64,000 nt of DNA from Sphaerisporangium sp040685555. Its GTDB lineage: Bacteria > Actinomycetota > Actinomycetes > Streptosporangiales > Streptosporangiaceae. The stretch is taken from positions 45,206-109,205 of the forward strand of contig NZ_JBFBIK010000010.1 in assembly GCF_040685555.1 (NCBI RefSeq), given 5' to 3'. The position numbers and the translations under genes are program-made. Below are positions 28,901 through 36,495 of the stretch, one piece after another (the stretch's first letter is position 1; every line of letters begins with the position of its first letter). The notes beneath the pieces were generated by a model that saw only the letters and a list, made by a program, of their open reading frames with translations, made no database searches and had not been told where the DNA came from.

Positions 28901-29724
28901 CGGACCCCGAGGACGACCCGCGCCCGCTCCCCGGTGTCATCCGCCGCCGCCAGGAGCCAGTCCAGGAAGCATGCCCGTTCCGCCGCGTCACGGCAGAGGG
29001 TGAAGACCTCCTCGAACTGGTCGACCACGATCACGACGCGTGCTTTCCCGGGACGGCCCGCGAGGATTTGGCCGATGATGAGGCGAGCATCGGCGGGCTC
29101 GGCCTTCAGGGAGGCATGAAGCGACGGAGCGGGAATCCCTTGCGCGGCCGCCAGGCCTATGGCCAGCTCCTCCAGTGGGTGTTCGCCGGGTTTGAGAACG
29201 ATCACCGGCCATCCTTGGCTTCCCGGGACGGCTCCGTCCCGCAGCGCCGGAATGAGGCCCGCGCGAAGCAACGAGGACTTTCCACTTCCGGATGGCCCAA
29301 ATACCGCAAGGAGGGACGTATCACCCAATCGCGTACTTAATTCGGCGACCAACTCCTGGCGGCCGAAGAAGCGGTCCGCGTCTTCCGGGTCGAACGTCAC
29401 CAGCCCCCGATAGGGCGGATCCTCCCCCGCCTGCGCCCGCTCGCCGGCATCGGCCGAGGTGAGCTCCATCGCCAGTTCCCGCCAGCGCTTCTCCCAGAGC
29501 TCCTGATCACCACCGCAAGCCCGCACGTACGCCAGGGTGACGGCGAGCGTGGGGAGGATCTCCCCTCCTGCCGCCTCTGATAACGCCGTCACCGAATAGT
29601 GCGCACGCCTGGACAGCTCACGGTAGCTCGGCAGTTCGGCAGCCACCCGTAACTGCCGTAACTCGAACGCGAATCGCTGTAACGGGCCCGCGTCAGGATC
29701 AAGAGCGCGTTCCGGCCGCCCCAT
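25936..29724 (-). CDS. nSTAND1-type ATPase with N-terminal HTH, membrane segment and 14 WD40 repeats
   Basis: 1262 residues. Residues ~10-70 look like a Cro/XRE-type helix-turn-helix (LPSYRELSRRAHYSVTALSE). The STAND ATPase follows, with the entry motif YRGLVTFDPEDADRFFGRQE, Walker A GPSGSGKSS (143-151) and Walker B VVIVVDQFEEVF. Near residue 545 is one hydrophobic segment (LWATLVGLTVVTTVVSVLAA), then a TPR/helical link (AYSRRLAADARGQLQLDPQL). From ~630 to ~1225 I count 14 WD40 blades, i.e. two seven-blade propellers; each has FSPDGRRxAS and DGTVRVW-like strands. STAND proteins are signal sensors that oligomerise on binding a ligand; several are antiphage sensors. No effector domain is recognisable, so its output is unknown. 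Confidence 0.9.
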   Translation of the reverse strand: MGRPERALDPDAGPLQRFAFELRQLRVAAELPSYRELSRRAHYSVTALSEAAGGEILPTLAVTLAYVRACGGDQELWEKRWRELAMELTSADAGERAQAGEDPPYRGLVTFDPEDADRFFGRQELVAELSTRLGDTSLLAVFGPSGSGKSSLLRAGLIPALRDGAVPGSQGWPVIVLKPGEHPLEELAIGLAAAQGIPAPSLHASLKAEPADARLIIGQILAGRPGKARVVIVVDQFEEVFTLCRDAAERACFLDWLLAAADDTGERARVVLGVRADFYARCAEHPPLVRALRDRQLLIGPMDEGDLRQVVIGPAARAEIKVERALVETILRDCRGEPGALPLLSHALLETWKRCKAGTMTLAAYRDVGGIQGAIAQSAEQVYDEFGDQERRLVKDTFLRLTALGEGTEDTRRRVAPAELLAGPNGPAVATVLARLTEARLLTVDEDGVQVAHEAVIRSWPRLRGWLAEDRELVRLLRRLTEAATEWEQHGREDELLYRGTRLAAWDGRELDRLNDLECAFLEAGRAREARERAAGSRRLWATLVGLTVVTTVVSVLAAMAFVMARRARDDQDLAYSRRLAADARGQLQLDPQLGLLVAERAYAVSHTKEAAAVLRQATVDSRVRFILPVEAGKVCGVAFSPDGRHLAASDGDGKVRVWSVTERGLPTGDPVVLPGHQGEAWSPVFSPDGRYLATGGIDGTVRVWNLAGGHSSAVLRGHRGPVWNVAFSPDGLHLASAGDDGTVRVWSAVLWGTSRRKGVEAGGTARSAADAMVLRGHKGRALGVGFSPDGRRIASSGGDGTVRIWDWTGKAPPIVLRGHEDSVEGVAFSPDGRHLASGSTDGTVRVWEVSGDHASVVLRGHDGTVEGLAFSHDGRRIASVGNDGTVRVWGSGGNIDPLVLRGHRGTVWSATFSPDGRTLASASDDSTVRLWDVADAGDATILRGHSGPVWDAAFSPDGRRVASAGSDGTIRVEKVTGEGDPLVLHAGRGEVLGVAFAPDGRRVAATGDDATVRVFDTAGRDAPLVLRGHRGAVWNAAFSRDGRRLVSGGDDGLVRVFDAAGHGPPVVLRGHQGAVRYVAFAPDGRRVASAGKDGTVRVWNADGHGDPIVLRGHQGLVWSVAFSPDGRRVASGGNDGTVRVWNAAGNGDPIVLRGHQGLVWSVAFSPDGRLVASSGNDNTVRIWTATGEGEPVVFRGHGSSVESVKFAPDGSRLATTHGDATVRIWRCDVCGSMDQVLALARERTVRDLSPDERKTYLDTSG

Positions 29725-30134
29725 TTAGCCCCCGTGGCATGCGATCGCCGTTTTCACCCTTCGAGGAGACTACTACCGGGATACGCGCGATGCGACCATG
29801 CCTAACGGTTTGCTGTCACGCCAGTCAAGTGGGCGCGAAGTCACAGGTCTTATCGACCTCGCGACACTTCTCTATGCCGATGAAACAGGACGCCACGCCG
29901 CGGTACGGCGGTCGCCACATGTGATCACGCGAGGACTTCCACACTCCGCACCGGCCCCCATGAAGATCGATGCGGGTGTCGCCGCCGCACTCTCACCAGC
30001 TGGCGTCGTCCGGCGGTGGAGCGCCCGCCCCTCTGGTCCGTCGGGGACGGGCATCCAGAGCGGCGGGCACTTCATCCGGGTACGTTAACGATCAGCCGGC
30101 TGTGAACCAGGTCCTTCTCCTGCTCGCCGGTCTA
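29725..30134. other. 410-bp gap without a convincing gene
   Basis: It contains a plus-strand open frame (29798-30088, 96 codons) with no ribosome site and unremarkable composition, which I do not accept. The DNA is less GC-rich than the genes around it, especially 29740-29900, and must hold the promoter of the WD40 gene. Confidence 0.4.
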
Positions 30135-30449
30135 CTAATTGTCCCTGTGCAGGTCGGTCTTGCCGTTGCTCGGGTTGTAGGTGCAGTAGGTCTTCAGCCC
30201 GTACTGGGTGTTCAGTACGTATGCCCGGTTGAGGCAGTCACGGCAGTTCGAGAAGCTCGGCGGCAGCCAGACGCTGTTGGGGTGAGCCTGCGTCGGAAGG
30301 CCGCAGCTGTTCGCGAGGACGCGGGCAGAGTGGCTGCTCGAAGCGGTGGACGCGTAGGTGGCGACCGGGGCGACGAAAGTCGCCCCCAGCAGGGCCGCTG
30401 TCACGAGGCCCAGTCCTGCGGCAAGACGCCCACGAGGCTGACGGTTCAT
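30135..30449 (-). CDS. Small secreted protein with four cysteines
   Basis: 104 residues. MNRQPRGRLAAGLGLVTAAL begins a clear Sec signal peptide, with likely cleavage after the alanine-rich stretch near residue 33 (ATYAS). The mature ~70 residues contain four cysteines (SCG, NCRDCLN, YCTY), enough for two disulfides, and are polar. AAGGGACAGGAC precedes the ATG. No family is recognised; a small extracellular factor is inferred. It lies between the WD40 and WhiJ-like genes, all on the minus strand. Confidence 0.78.
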   Translation of the reverse strand: MNRQPRGRLAAGLGLVTAALLGATFVAPVATYASTASSSHSARVLANSCGLPTQAHPNSVWLPPSFSNCRDCLNRAYVLNTQYGLKTYCTYNPSNGKTDLHRDN

Positions 30450-30500
30450 GTCCTGTCCCTTCGTCGGTTGGCTGTGGACATCTGTCTAGCCGCCGCCCGG

Positions 30501-30531
30501 TTGTCCAGCACACATCTCGCTCACTGGACAA
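30501..30531. promoter_or_regulatory. Inverted repeat upstream of the small secreted-protein gene
   Basis: TTGTCCAG (30501-30508) and CTGGACAA (30524-30531) are perfect complements separated by 15 bp, about 50-80 bp upstream of the ATG. The 23-bp half-site spacing (about two turns) suits a dimeric regulator. The regulator is not known. Confidence 0.45.
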
Positions 30532-30607
30532 ACAACGGCGCCGGCGAGCATGACAATCGGGACCCGCCTGAGCAGGCAGGACACAGCGCGACGAAGGTAT
30601 GCGGCAC

Positions 30608-30642
30608 AGAGCCCTCGGCCCGACTATCCGGCCGAGGGCTCT
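30608..30642 (-). terminator. Strong hairpin after the DUF397 gene
   Basis: AGAGCCCTCGGCC (30608-30620) pairs perfectly with GGCCGAGGGCTCT (30630-30642), a 13-bp stem with a nine-base loop. It starts 17 bp beyond the DUF397 stop on the minus strand and has no clear T-run. Confidence 0.75.
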
Positions 30643-30658
30643 CGGGGTTCGTCGACTT

Positions 30659-30859
30659 TCAGCCGGGGAACCGGCCGACCTTCACGCCGCCGAGGAACGA
30701 CTTCCACTCGCCGGGGGTGGAGACCAGGGCGGGTCCGTGGGGATTCTTGGAGTCACGTACGGCCACCGCACCGGGCAGGTTGGTAGCCACCTCGACGCAC
30801 TCGCCGCCGTCGCTACCGGACAGGCTGGACTTGCGCCACTGCGCACCGCTCAGGTCCAC
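30659..30859 (-). CDS. DUF397 domain protein
   Basis: 66 residues. QWRKSSLSGSDGGECVEVA, VAVRDSKNPHGPALV and the closing EWKSFLGGVKVGRF are the diagnostic blocks of DUF397, small actinomycete proteins that almost always accompany a WhiJ-like XRE regulator. The start is GTG 30859 and overlaps the end of the regulator gene by 10 bp, so the two are coupled. In Streptomyces such pairs act in development and secondary metabolism control, possibly as antagonist or cofactor of the regulator. Specific function here is unknown. Confidence 0.92.
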   Translation of the reverse strand: MDLSGAQWRKSSLSGSDGGECVEVATNLPGAVAVRDSKNPHGPALVSTPGEWKSFLGGVKVGRFPG

Positions 30860-31680
30860 TCGTGCTTCACCACTTCCTCGATCATCTTGCAGGACAGGTG
30901 TTGCGGGTAGGCGTCAGCCCGTAAGGCATCAAAACAGTTGACCAGGTCAGCGATCGTGCTCCTGTCCGTCACCGTTCGTCCCCGAGGCTGCGATTCCACC
31001 CGAACCGTATACGGATTACCCCGCATCTCGGCAATGGTGAAGGCGCCATTCAGCCCGGAAAGCGCCTCCGCGCTATAAGGCACGATCTGAACGGTTACTT
31101 TGGGATGCTGTGCCATCTCCAGGAGGCGTTCGAGTTGTTCCCGCATGGCGGCGGGACCGCCGATAGGCCGACGAAGAACGCCCTCGTCGATCAGAGTCGT
31201 GATCACCGGTGGATTGTCACGTGACAGGACCGCCTGCCTCTGCATCCGGCCCGCCACCCGTTCCTCCAGCAGTTCCGCGGAGATACCGGGCAGTCGCGAC
31301 AGGATCTGGCGGGCGTACCCCTTGGTCTGCAACATGCCCGGGACGAGCAGCGGGGCCCAGAACCGAAGTGCAGTCGCGCGTTGCTCTTCCACAGCCCAGT
31401 CGCGGAAGTGGGCCGGGACGGGGGGTGGGGGCGGCCAGACCTCCGCGTAGAGGCGGGTCATGACGCCGTCGAAGCCGAAGACCTCGTCGCACAGCTCGGC
31501 GAACCGCTCGGACGGCCGGAACTTGGACGTCTCGACCATGGCCACCGCGCTGGTGGAGAAGCCGATCCTGCGGCCTAACTGCTTCTGGGTGAGCTCCGCC
31601 GCCAATCGGTGCCGGCGAAGCTCGTACGCGAACCGAGCACGCGGCGACTCCTCGGGGTCGATATCGATCATTTTGGTCAT
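30850..31680 (-). CDS. WhiJ-like XRE regulator with DUF5753 ligand domain
   Basis: About 276 residues. Residues ~10-75 are a helix-turn-helix (FAYELRRHRLAAELTQKQLG, RRIGFSTSAVAMVETSKFRP). The rest is DUF5753: LLVPGMLQTKGYARQIL, the middle RMQRQAVLSRDNPP, VQIVPYSAEALSGLNGAF and the C-terminal FDALRADAYP. I chose ATG 31680 (GGGGACCTC in front) over a GTG six codons upstream. It forms a two-gene unit with the DUF397 protein and is divergent from the ATPase-fold gene; this trio is a common actinomycete regulatory cassette. Confidence 0.92.
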   Translation of the reverse strand: MTKMIDIDPEESPRARFAYELRRHRLAAELTQKQLGRRIGFSTSAVAMVETSKFRPSERFAELCDEVFGFDGVMTRLYAEVWPPPPPVPAHFRDWAVEEQRATALRFWAPLLVPGMLQTKGYARQILSRLPGISAELLEERVAGRMQRQAVLSRDNPPVITTLIDEGVLRRPIGGPAAMREQLERLLEMAQHPKVTVQIVPYSAEALSGLNGAFTIAEMRGNPYTVRVESQPRGRTVTDRSTIADLVNCFDALRADAYPQHLSCKMIEEVVKHEWT

Positions 31681-31918
31681 GAGGTCCCCTCGCGACACCT
31701 GGCCAGACCTGACTCACTGACCTCAGAACAACTCTGAAGTCATTCCGTAGTCAATTCGCTACCAAGCGTAATGCGCCGCCTCCAGGCTTGGGGCAAGAAA
31801 TCACGACTACGTAGGCGCATCCGGGAAAGCCGAACTCATCGCAAAGCCTTACCACGCCCACGGTGATCGCCTGATTTAGCGGATTGAGTATTCGGTGTTC
31901 AGCAAGAGCGAGGGAACC

Positions 31919-32347
31919 ATGACCGGCACCAGAAGGCGGCAACAGTATCTGGAGCTGTTGGCGCGCCCCGAAGCCGCAGCTCAGGCGCGGCGGCACGTAC
32001 GCCGAGTGCTCTCGGAGTGGAAGAGACACGAGCTCGCCGACACCGCCGAGCTGATCGTCTCAGAGCTGGTCACCAATGCCATCAAAGCCGGCCAGGACCC
32101 CGGCACCCAGCAATGCGCCTACGGAAGCGACGAGATCGTGTGGGTGGATCTCTGCCTCCAGGACGCCCACGTGGTGATGGAGGTCTGGGATTCGAGCGTC
32201 GCCGTGCCCGCCGTCAACACACCCGAGCCGCACGACGAGGGCGGCCGCGGCCTGTTCCTGGTCGACGCCCTCGCCACCGGCTGGGGCTACAGATGGCCCC
32301 CCACCGGCGGCAAAATCGTCTGGTGCACCCTGACCTGCCGCCGCTGA
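31919..32347 (+). CDS. Anti-sigma-factor-like ATP-binding protein (HATPase_c_2, RsbW-type)
   Basis: 142 residues from ATG 31919 (GAGGGAACC in front). The GHKL fold shows in ADTAELIVSELVTNAIKAG (N box with the metal-binding Asn) and EGGRGLFLVDALATGWGYR (G1/G2-like). Proteins like this are small serine kinases or anti-sigma factors. It is divergent from the WhiJ-like regulator, across a 238-bp space, and completes the trio of regulator, DUF397 protein and ATPase-fold protein. Its partner is probably not in the window. Confidence 0.9.
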   Translation: MTGTRRRQQYLELLARPEAAAQARRHVRRVLSEWKRHELADTAELIVSELVTNAIKAGQDPGTQQCAYGSDEIVWVDLCLQDAHVVMEVWDSSVAVPAVNTPEPHDEGGRGLFLVDALATGWGYRWPPTGGKIVWCTLTCRR

Positions 32348-32348
32348 C

Positions 32349-32480
32349 ATGGATTCAGTCGCCGCAACCGCTGAGCTCAACTGCCTGATCGTTCTGCACT
32401 ATGACCGCGACTTCGAAAGCATCGCGAGGACCACAGGTCAACCGGTGGAGTGGCTGGCCCCTCCCGGGTCTTTGAGTTGA
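32349..32480 (+). pseudogene. C-terminal remnant of a VapC (PIN-domain) toxin
   Basis: An ATG directly behind the previous stop opens 43 codons reading DSVAATAELNCLIVLHYDRD then FESIARTTGQPVEWLAPPGS. This is the last third of a PIN-domain VapC ribonuclease: the D-x-x-A-A-T-A helix, the L-H-Y-D-R-D-F strand with catalytic Asp, and the closing TGQPVEW segment. The N-terminal two thirds, with the first acidic residues, and the VapB antitoxin are missing. Without them it should not be active. It marks a deletion, next to the regulatory trio. Confidence 0.75.
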
Positions 32481-32527
32481 CGACCGACCTCTGCAGGCGG
32501 AAGGACGTTGCGGAGACGACAGATGGC

Positions 32528-32568
32528 GGAAACGGCGCCCCGCCTCGCGAGAAGAGCGGCGCCGTTCC
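32528..32568 (-). terminator. Hairpin after the secreted GH3 gene
   Basis: GGAAACGGCGCC (32528-32539) pairs with GGCGCCGTTCC (32558-32568) with one bulged A and an 18-base loop, 22 bp past the GH3 stop on the minus strand. Confidence 0.6.
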
Positions 32569-32589
32569 GCCTATCCGGTCAAGGATCGT

Positions 32590-35550
32590 CTACTTGGCCA
32601 ATGAGAAGTCCTTGATGCGGAGGTCGCCGGTGAAGACGAGGTAGACGTCGTGGACGCCGCCGGTCCTCGTCAGGGGAGCCGTGGTCTCGGTGTAGGAGTA
32701 GACGCCGCCCGTGGCCGGCACCTGGGCGGTGCCGAGCAGCCTTCCGGTGGGCGAGTCGAGGCGGACCTCGATCTTCCCGGCGGCCGTGGCGGCGACTCCG
32801 GCGGTGAAGCCGGTCGCCCCCTTGCCGAGGCCCGCGCCCTTGAAGGAGATCCAGTCACCCGTGTCCGTCTTGCCCACGGCGTCGCCGGACACCTTCGTCT
32901 CGTCCACGAGCTCGACGCCCGCGTAGTCGTCGAAGTCGGCGGCCCGCGTCACCTTGGACAGGTCCCGGTCCGGGATCTTCTCGCCCTTCACGCTCAGCGT
33001 CGTGCGCTGGCGGACACCGTCGGAGGAGCCGCCCACCAGCACGTCGTGCTCGGCCTTCTCGACGGCCCAGGTGTTCCGGGTGACGTCCCACAGGGCCAGG
33101 TCTGCGGCCTTGAACGAGAGCGTCACCGTCTTGGTCTGCCCGGCGGCCAGGTGCACGCGCTGGAAGGCGCGCAGCTGCTTGACCGGCTGCTTCACCCGCG
33201 AGGACCGCTGGTGGGTGTAGAGCTGGACGACCTCGTCACCCGCCACCTTGCCGGTGTTGGTGACCTTGACGGTGGCCTCGACCGTGCCGTCCGGCTTCAC
33301 CGAGTTGGACGCCAGCTTGAGCCCCTGGTAGCCGAACGTCGTGTAGCTCAGCCCGTGCCCGAAGGGGTAGAGCGGCTTGGCCTCGGAGTACAGGTAGGTG
33401 GTCCCGGTCTTCACGATGTCGTAGTCGAGGATGTCGGGCAGATCCGCGGCCGACCTGTACCACGTCTGCGTCAGGCGCCCGGCCGGGTTGGCGTCGCCGA
33501 ACAGCACGTCGGCCAGGGCGTGCCCGGTCTCGGCGCCGGCGTGCGTCGTCCACAGGATCGCCGGGACGTTCGCCTGCTCCCAGCCGATCGTCGTCGGGTA
33601 GCTGTTCTCCAGCACCACGACGGTGTTCGGGTTGGCCTTCTGGACCGCCTTGACCAGGGCTTCCTGCCCCTGGGCGAGGTTCATGTCCATGCGGTCGTGG
33701 TCCTCGCGGCCGTTGATGAACGGCATGCTGCCGACCACGACGACCGCCGCGTCCGCGCCCTTGGCCGCCGCGACGGCGGCGTCCACGCCGCTGCTCACGG
33801 TCTCCTTGGCGAACCTCGCCGCCTGGTCGGCCGTGGTGAGCGCCAGGGTGCCGTCGGCGTTCGCCTTGAGGTACTTGTTCGGGCCGAACCAGTCGTAGGC
33901 GGTCTCGTACCCGGCGTACCGCAGGAGGTACGCGCCGCCGGCCTGCGGTTCGAGCTTGAACTGCTGCTGGACGAACCACCCGCTGGGCTGGTCCTGGTCG
34001 TTGACGAAGTTCGACCAGTTGTAGCCGACGTACTTGCCGTTGGCGACGCTGCGCAGCGTCAGGATGCCCTGGCCCCAGTCGAAGACGTCGAACTTCTCGG
34101 TGTCGCCGGCCGTGGTCGCGCCCTCCTTGAGGACGGCCCCGGCCGCGCCGGTGCCCGCGGTGACGTACTTGCCGGTCGCGACGTCCTTGAGCGCGATGCG
34201 GTCGGCGCCCTCGGTGCCGGTGACCGTGCCGGCGCCGCCGAGCCGCTCCTTGATGCCGTCGAGCGGGGTGACGCGGTACGGCAGGTCGCCCGAGTACCAG
34301 TCGGTGTACAGGGTCTTGGACAGGGGCCCGACCACGGCGACCTTCCTGGTCGTGGCCGGGAGGGGCAGGGTCTTGCCGGAGTTCTTCAGCAGCACCATGG
34401 CCTCGGCCGCCGTCCGGCGGTTCAGCGCCTGGTGCTCGGGGCTGTTGACCACCTCCTTGCCGATCTTCCCGTACGGCCCGCCGTCCGGGTCGAACTCGCC
34501 GAGCCGGAACCGGATGCTCAGGATGTGCCGGCCGGCCGTGTCGACGTCCGACTCCTTGATCAGTCCCTGGGAGAGGGCGTTGGTGATGGCCGTGGTGGTC
34601 GGGCCCGCGTCGGTGTTGTCGGTCGTGTAGCTGTCGATGCCCGCCTTGAGGGCGGCGGCGTCGGCCTCGGTGAGGCCCGGGTAGTACGCCTGCGAGCCGG
34701 CGAGGTTGTTCGGCGCGCTCGCGTCGGTGACGTTGAGCAGGTCCCTGCCGGTCCACGACCGTACGACGGCGTTCAGGTCGGGGTTGGCCGTGGCGGGACG
34801 CCCGTTGACCAGGTTGTAGGAGGCCATGACGCCGGTGGCGGCGTCGGCCGCGATGGCGGGCTTGAACGCGGCCTGGTCGTACTCCTGCTCCACCCGGGGC
34901 CGCAGGCTGGATGAGGTCGTGTCGCGGCGCACCTCGTTGTTGTTGGCGAGGTAGTGCTTGAGCGTGGGAGCGGCCCTGAGGTGGTCGGGGTCGTCGCCCT
35001 GGATGCCCGAGCCGTACGCGGTGGAGATCGCGCCGGTCAGGAGCGGGTCCTCGGAGTAGCCCTCCTCGTTGCGTCCCCAGCGAGGGTCGCGCAGCAGGTT
35101 GACGACGGGGGCCCACAGGTTCAGCCCCCAGACCCTCGGGTTCTGGGCGTTGAAGCCGCGCGCCTCGTCGCCGACGGCGGCGCCGACCTTCTTGATCAGC
35201 TCGGTGTCCCAGGTGCTCGCCAGGCCGACGGCCTGCGGGAAGACCGTGCCGTTGGCCGTGACGACGTTGCCGCCGTTGTCGACGTCGGTGGACCAGGCCA
35301 CCCCGTGCAGCGCCTCGGTGCCGGTCTTGAACAGGCCGATGCCGAGGCGCGGGATGGCGGGCTGGTACTGGTGGAGCAGGGAGACCTTCTCGGCGAGCGT
35401 GAGCCGTCCGAGCAGGTCGTCGATCCGCTGGGCGAGCGGGAGTGCGGGATCTCGGAAGGGGAAGTCCCCGGCCGCTCTGGCGGGTGCCACGAGCAGGGTC
35501 ATGAGCAGGCCGAGGACGGCCGCCATCCATAAGGGTCGTCGAAGGGACAT
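32590..35550 (-). CDS. Secreted GH3 glycosidase with fascin-like insert and CBM6-like tail
   Basis: 986 residues. MSLRRPLWMAAVLGLLMTLL begins a Sec signal peptide, cleavage probably after VAPARA (~26). The catalytic barrel carries LNLWAPVVNLLRDPRWGRNE, KHYLANNNE and nucleophile Asp in LLNVTDASAP (D276). A beta-trefoil/fascin-like insert (TGKYVTAGTGAAG, NGKYVGYNWSNFVNDQDQ) separates the GH3 domains; the second domain has NGREDHDRMDMNLAQGQEAL. Fibronectin-III-like and CBM6-like modules follow (FDDYAGVELVDETKVSGDAV). GGAGG precedes the ATG. It is the last gene of the GH31-importer operon and the secreted counterpart of the intracellular GH3 at 17 kb. Exact specificity (xylosidase or glucosidase) is not decided. 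Confidence 0.9.
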   Translation of the reverse strand: MSLRRPLWMAAVLGLLMTLLVAPARAAGDFPFRDPALPLAQRIDDLLGRLTLAEKVSLLHQYQPAIPRLGIGLFKTGTEALHGVAWSTDVDNGGNVVTANGTVFPQAVGLASTWDTELIKKVGAAVGDEARGFNAQNPRVWGLNLWAPVVNLLRDPRWGRNEEGYSEDPLLTGAISTAYGSGIQGDDPDHLRAAPTLKHYLANNNEVRRDTTSSSLRPRVEQEYDQAAFKPAIAADAATGVMASYNLVNGRPATANPDLNAVVRSWTGRDLLNVTDASAPNNLAGSQAYYPGLTEADAAALKAGIDSYTTDNTDAGPTTTAITNALSQGLIKESDVDTAGRHILSIRFRLGEFDPDGGPYGKIGKEVVNSPEHQALNRRTAAEAMVLLKNSGKTLPLPATTRKVAVVGPLSKTLYTDWYSGDLPYRVTPLDGIKERLGGAGTVTGTEGADRIALKDVATGKYVTAGTGAAGAVLKEGATTAGDTEKFDVFDWGQGILTLRSVANGKYVGYNWSNFVNDQDQPSGWFVQQQFKLEPQAGGAYLLRYAGYETAYDWFGPNKYLKANADGTLALTTADQAARFAKETVSSGVDAAVAAAKGADAAVVVVGSMPFINGREDHDRMDMNLAQGQEALVKAVQKANPNTVVVLENSYPTTIGWEQANVPAILWTTHAGAETGHALADVLFGDANPAGRLTQTWYRSAADLPDILDYDIVKTGTTYLYSEAKPLYPFGHGLSYTTFGYQGLKLASNSVKPDGTVEATVKVTNTGKVAGDEVVQLYTHQRSSRVKQPVKQLRAFQRVHLAAGQTKTVTLSFKAADLALWDVTRNTWAVEKAEHDVLVGGSSDGVRQRTTLSVKGEKIPDRDLSKVTRAADFDDYAGVELVDETKVSGDAVGKTDTGDWISFKGAGLGKGATGFTAGVAATAAGKIEVRLDSPTGRLLGTAQVPATGGVYSYTETTAPLTRTGGVHDVYLVFTGDLRIKDFSLAK

Positions 35551-35607
35551 GGCGCCTCCAGGTCAGGTGGTTGACGCGGTTTTCGAAAGGGGGGTGCGGG
35601 CGCGAAG

Positions 35608-36495
35608 CTACTTGATGGCGCCCACCGTGACGCCGCGGGTCAGCGTCCTTTGGAAGATCAGGAAGAACGCGACGGCCGGCACGATGCCGAGCAGCGCGGA
35701 CGCACTGGACATGGTGGCGTCCATCATCTTGTCGCCCTGCAGCACCCCGAGGGCCACCGGCACGGTCTGGTTGTCGTTGGAGATCAGGAAGATCAGCGGC
35801 AGGAAGAACTCGTTCCAGGTCCAGATGAAGAAGAAGATCATCAGGACGCTCAGCGTGGGGCGGCTGATCGGCACGACGATCCGCCAGAGCACCTTCCACC
35901 TGCCGGCCCCGTCCATGGCCGCCGCCTCCATGATCTCCCTCGGGAAGTCGCCGAGGACGGCCGACAGCAGGTACGTCCCGAAGGCGCTCTGGACGACGGT
36001 GAAGATGAGGATCACCGCCAGCCGGCTGTCGTACAGGCCCACCTCCTTGGACAGGTAGTAGAGCGGGTAGGCCAGCGCCTCCTGCGGGAGCGTGTTGGCA
36101 ACGAGGAAGAGCACGAGGATCCACAGGCGGCCCCGCACCCGGCCGATGCCGAGGGCGTAGGCGTTGAGCACCGACAGGACCACGGCGAGCACCGCGACGG
36201 CCGCGCTGATCAGCGTGCTGTTGAGCAGCTTGCGGCCGAAGTCGACGCGGTTCCAGAAGTCGATGATGCCGTCGAGGTAGATGCCGTGCGGCAGGCTCAG
36301 CGGCCCGTTCGAGGAGTACTCCGCCGGGGTCTTGACGGCGTTGAGCGTGACGACGACGAAGGGCAGGAGCATCACCAGGGCCAGCACGACGAGCGCGGCC
36401 AGGATCGCCCACCTGCCGGGACCGGCACCGTGGGCGGCGCCGCGCGCGTGGCCGGGCCGTACGGGGCTCGCGCCTCGCACTGAGAGGGAGGTCAT
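35608..36495 (-). CDS. Sugar ABC importer permease, MalG-type
   Basis: 295 residues from ATG 36495, which overlaps the MalF-type stop as ATGA. It has six membrane helices, the docking loop FPREIMEAAAMDGAGRWKVL and the closing LTRGVTVGAIK, all characteristic of MalG/CUT1 permeases. The frame continues upstream of the ATG but that part mirrors the MalF-type gene. It forms the channel with the next gene for uptake of oligosaccharides; no ATPase is encoded nearby. Confidence 0.93.
   Translation of the reverse strand: MTSLSVRGASPVRPGHARGAAHGAGPGRWAILAALVVLALVMLLPFVVVTLNAVKTPAEYSSNGPLSLPHGIYLDGIIDFWNRVDFGRKLLNSTLISAAVAVLAVVLSVLNAYALGIGRVRGRLWILVLFLVANTLPQEALAYPLYYLSKEVGLYDSRLAVILIFTVVQSAFGTYLLSAVLGDFPREIMEAAAMDGAGRWKVLWRIVVPISRPTLSVLMIFFFIWTWNEFFLPLIFLISNDNQTVPVALGVLQGDKMMDATMSSASALLGIVPAVAFFLIFQRTLTRGVTVGAIK

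Noticed and set aside
26071..29340. 1089-codon plus-strand frame opposite the WD40 gene
   Set aside because: Periodic shadow of the WD40 repeats with no own motifs.
29798..30088. 96-codon plus-strand frame in the 29.7-30.1 kb gap
   Set aside because: No ribosome site, no recognisable family, composition not convincing; could be a decayed gene but not supported.
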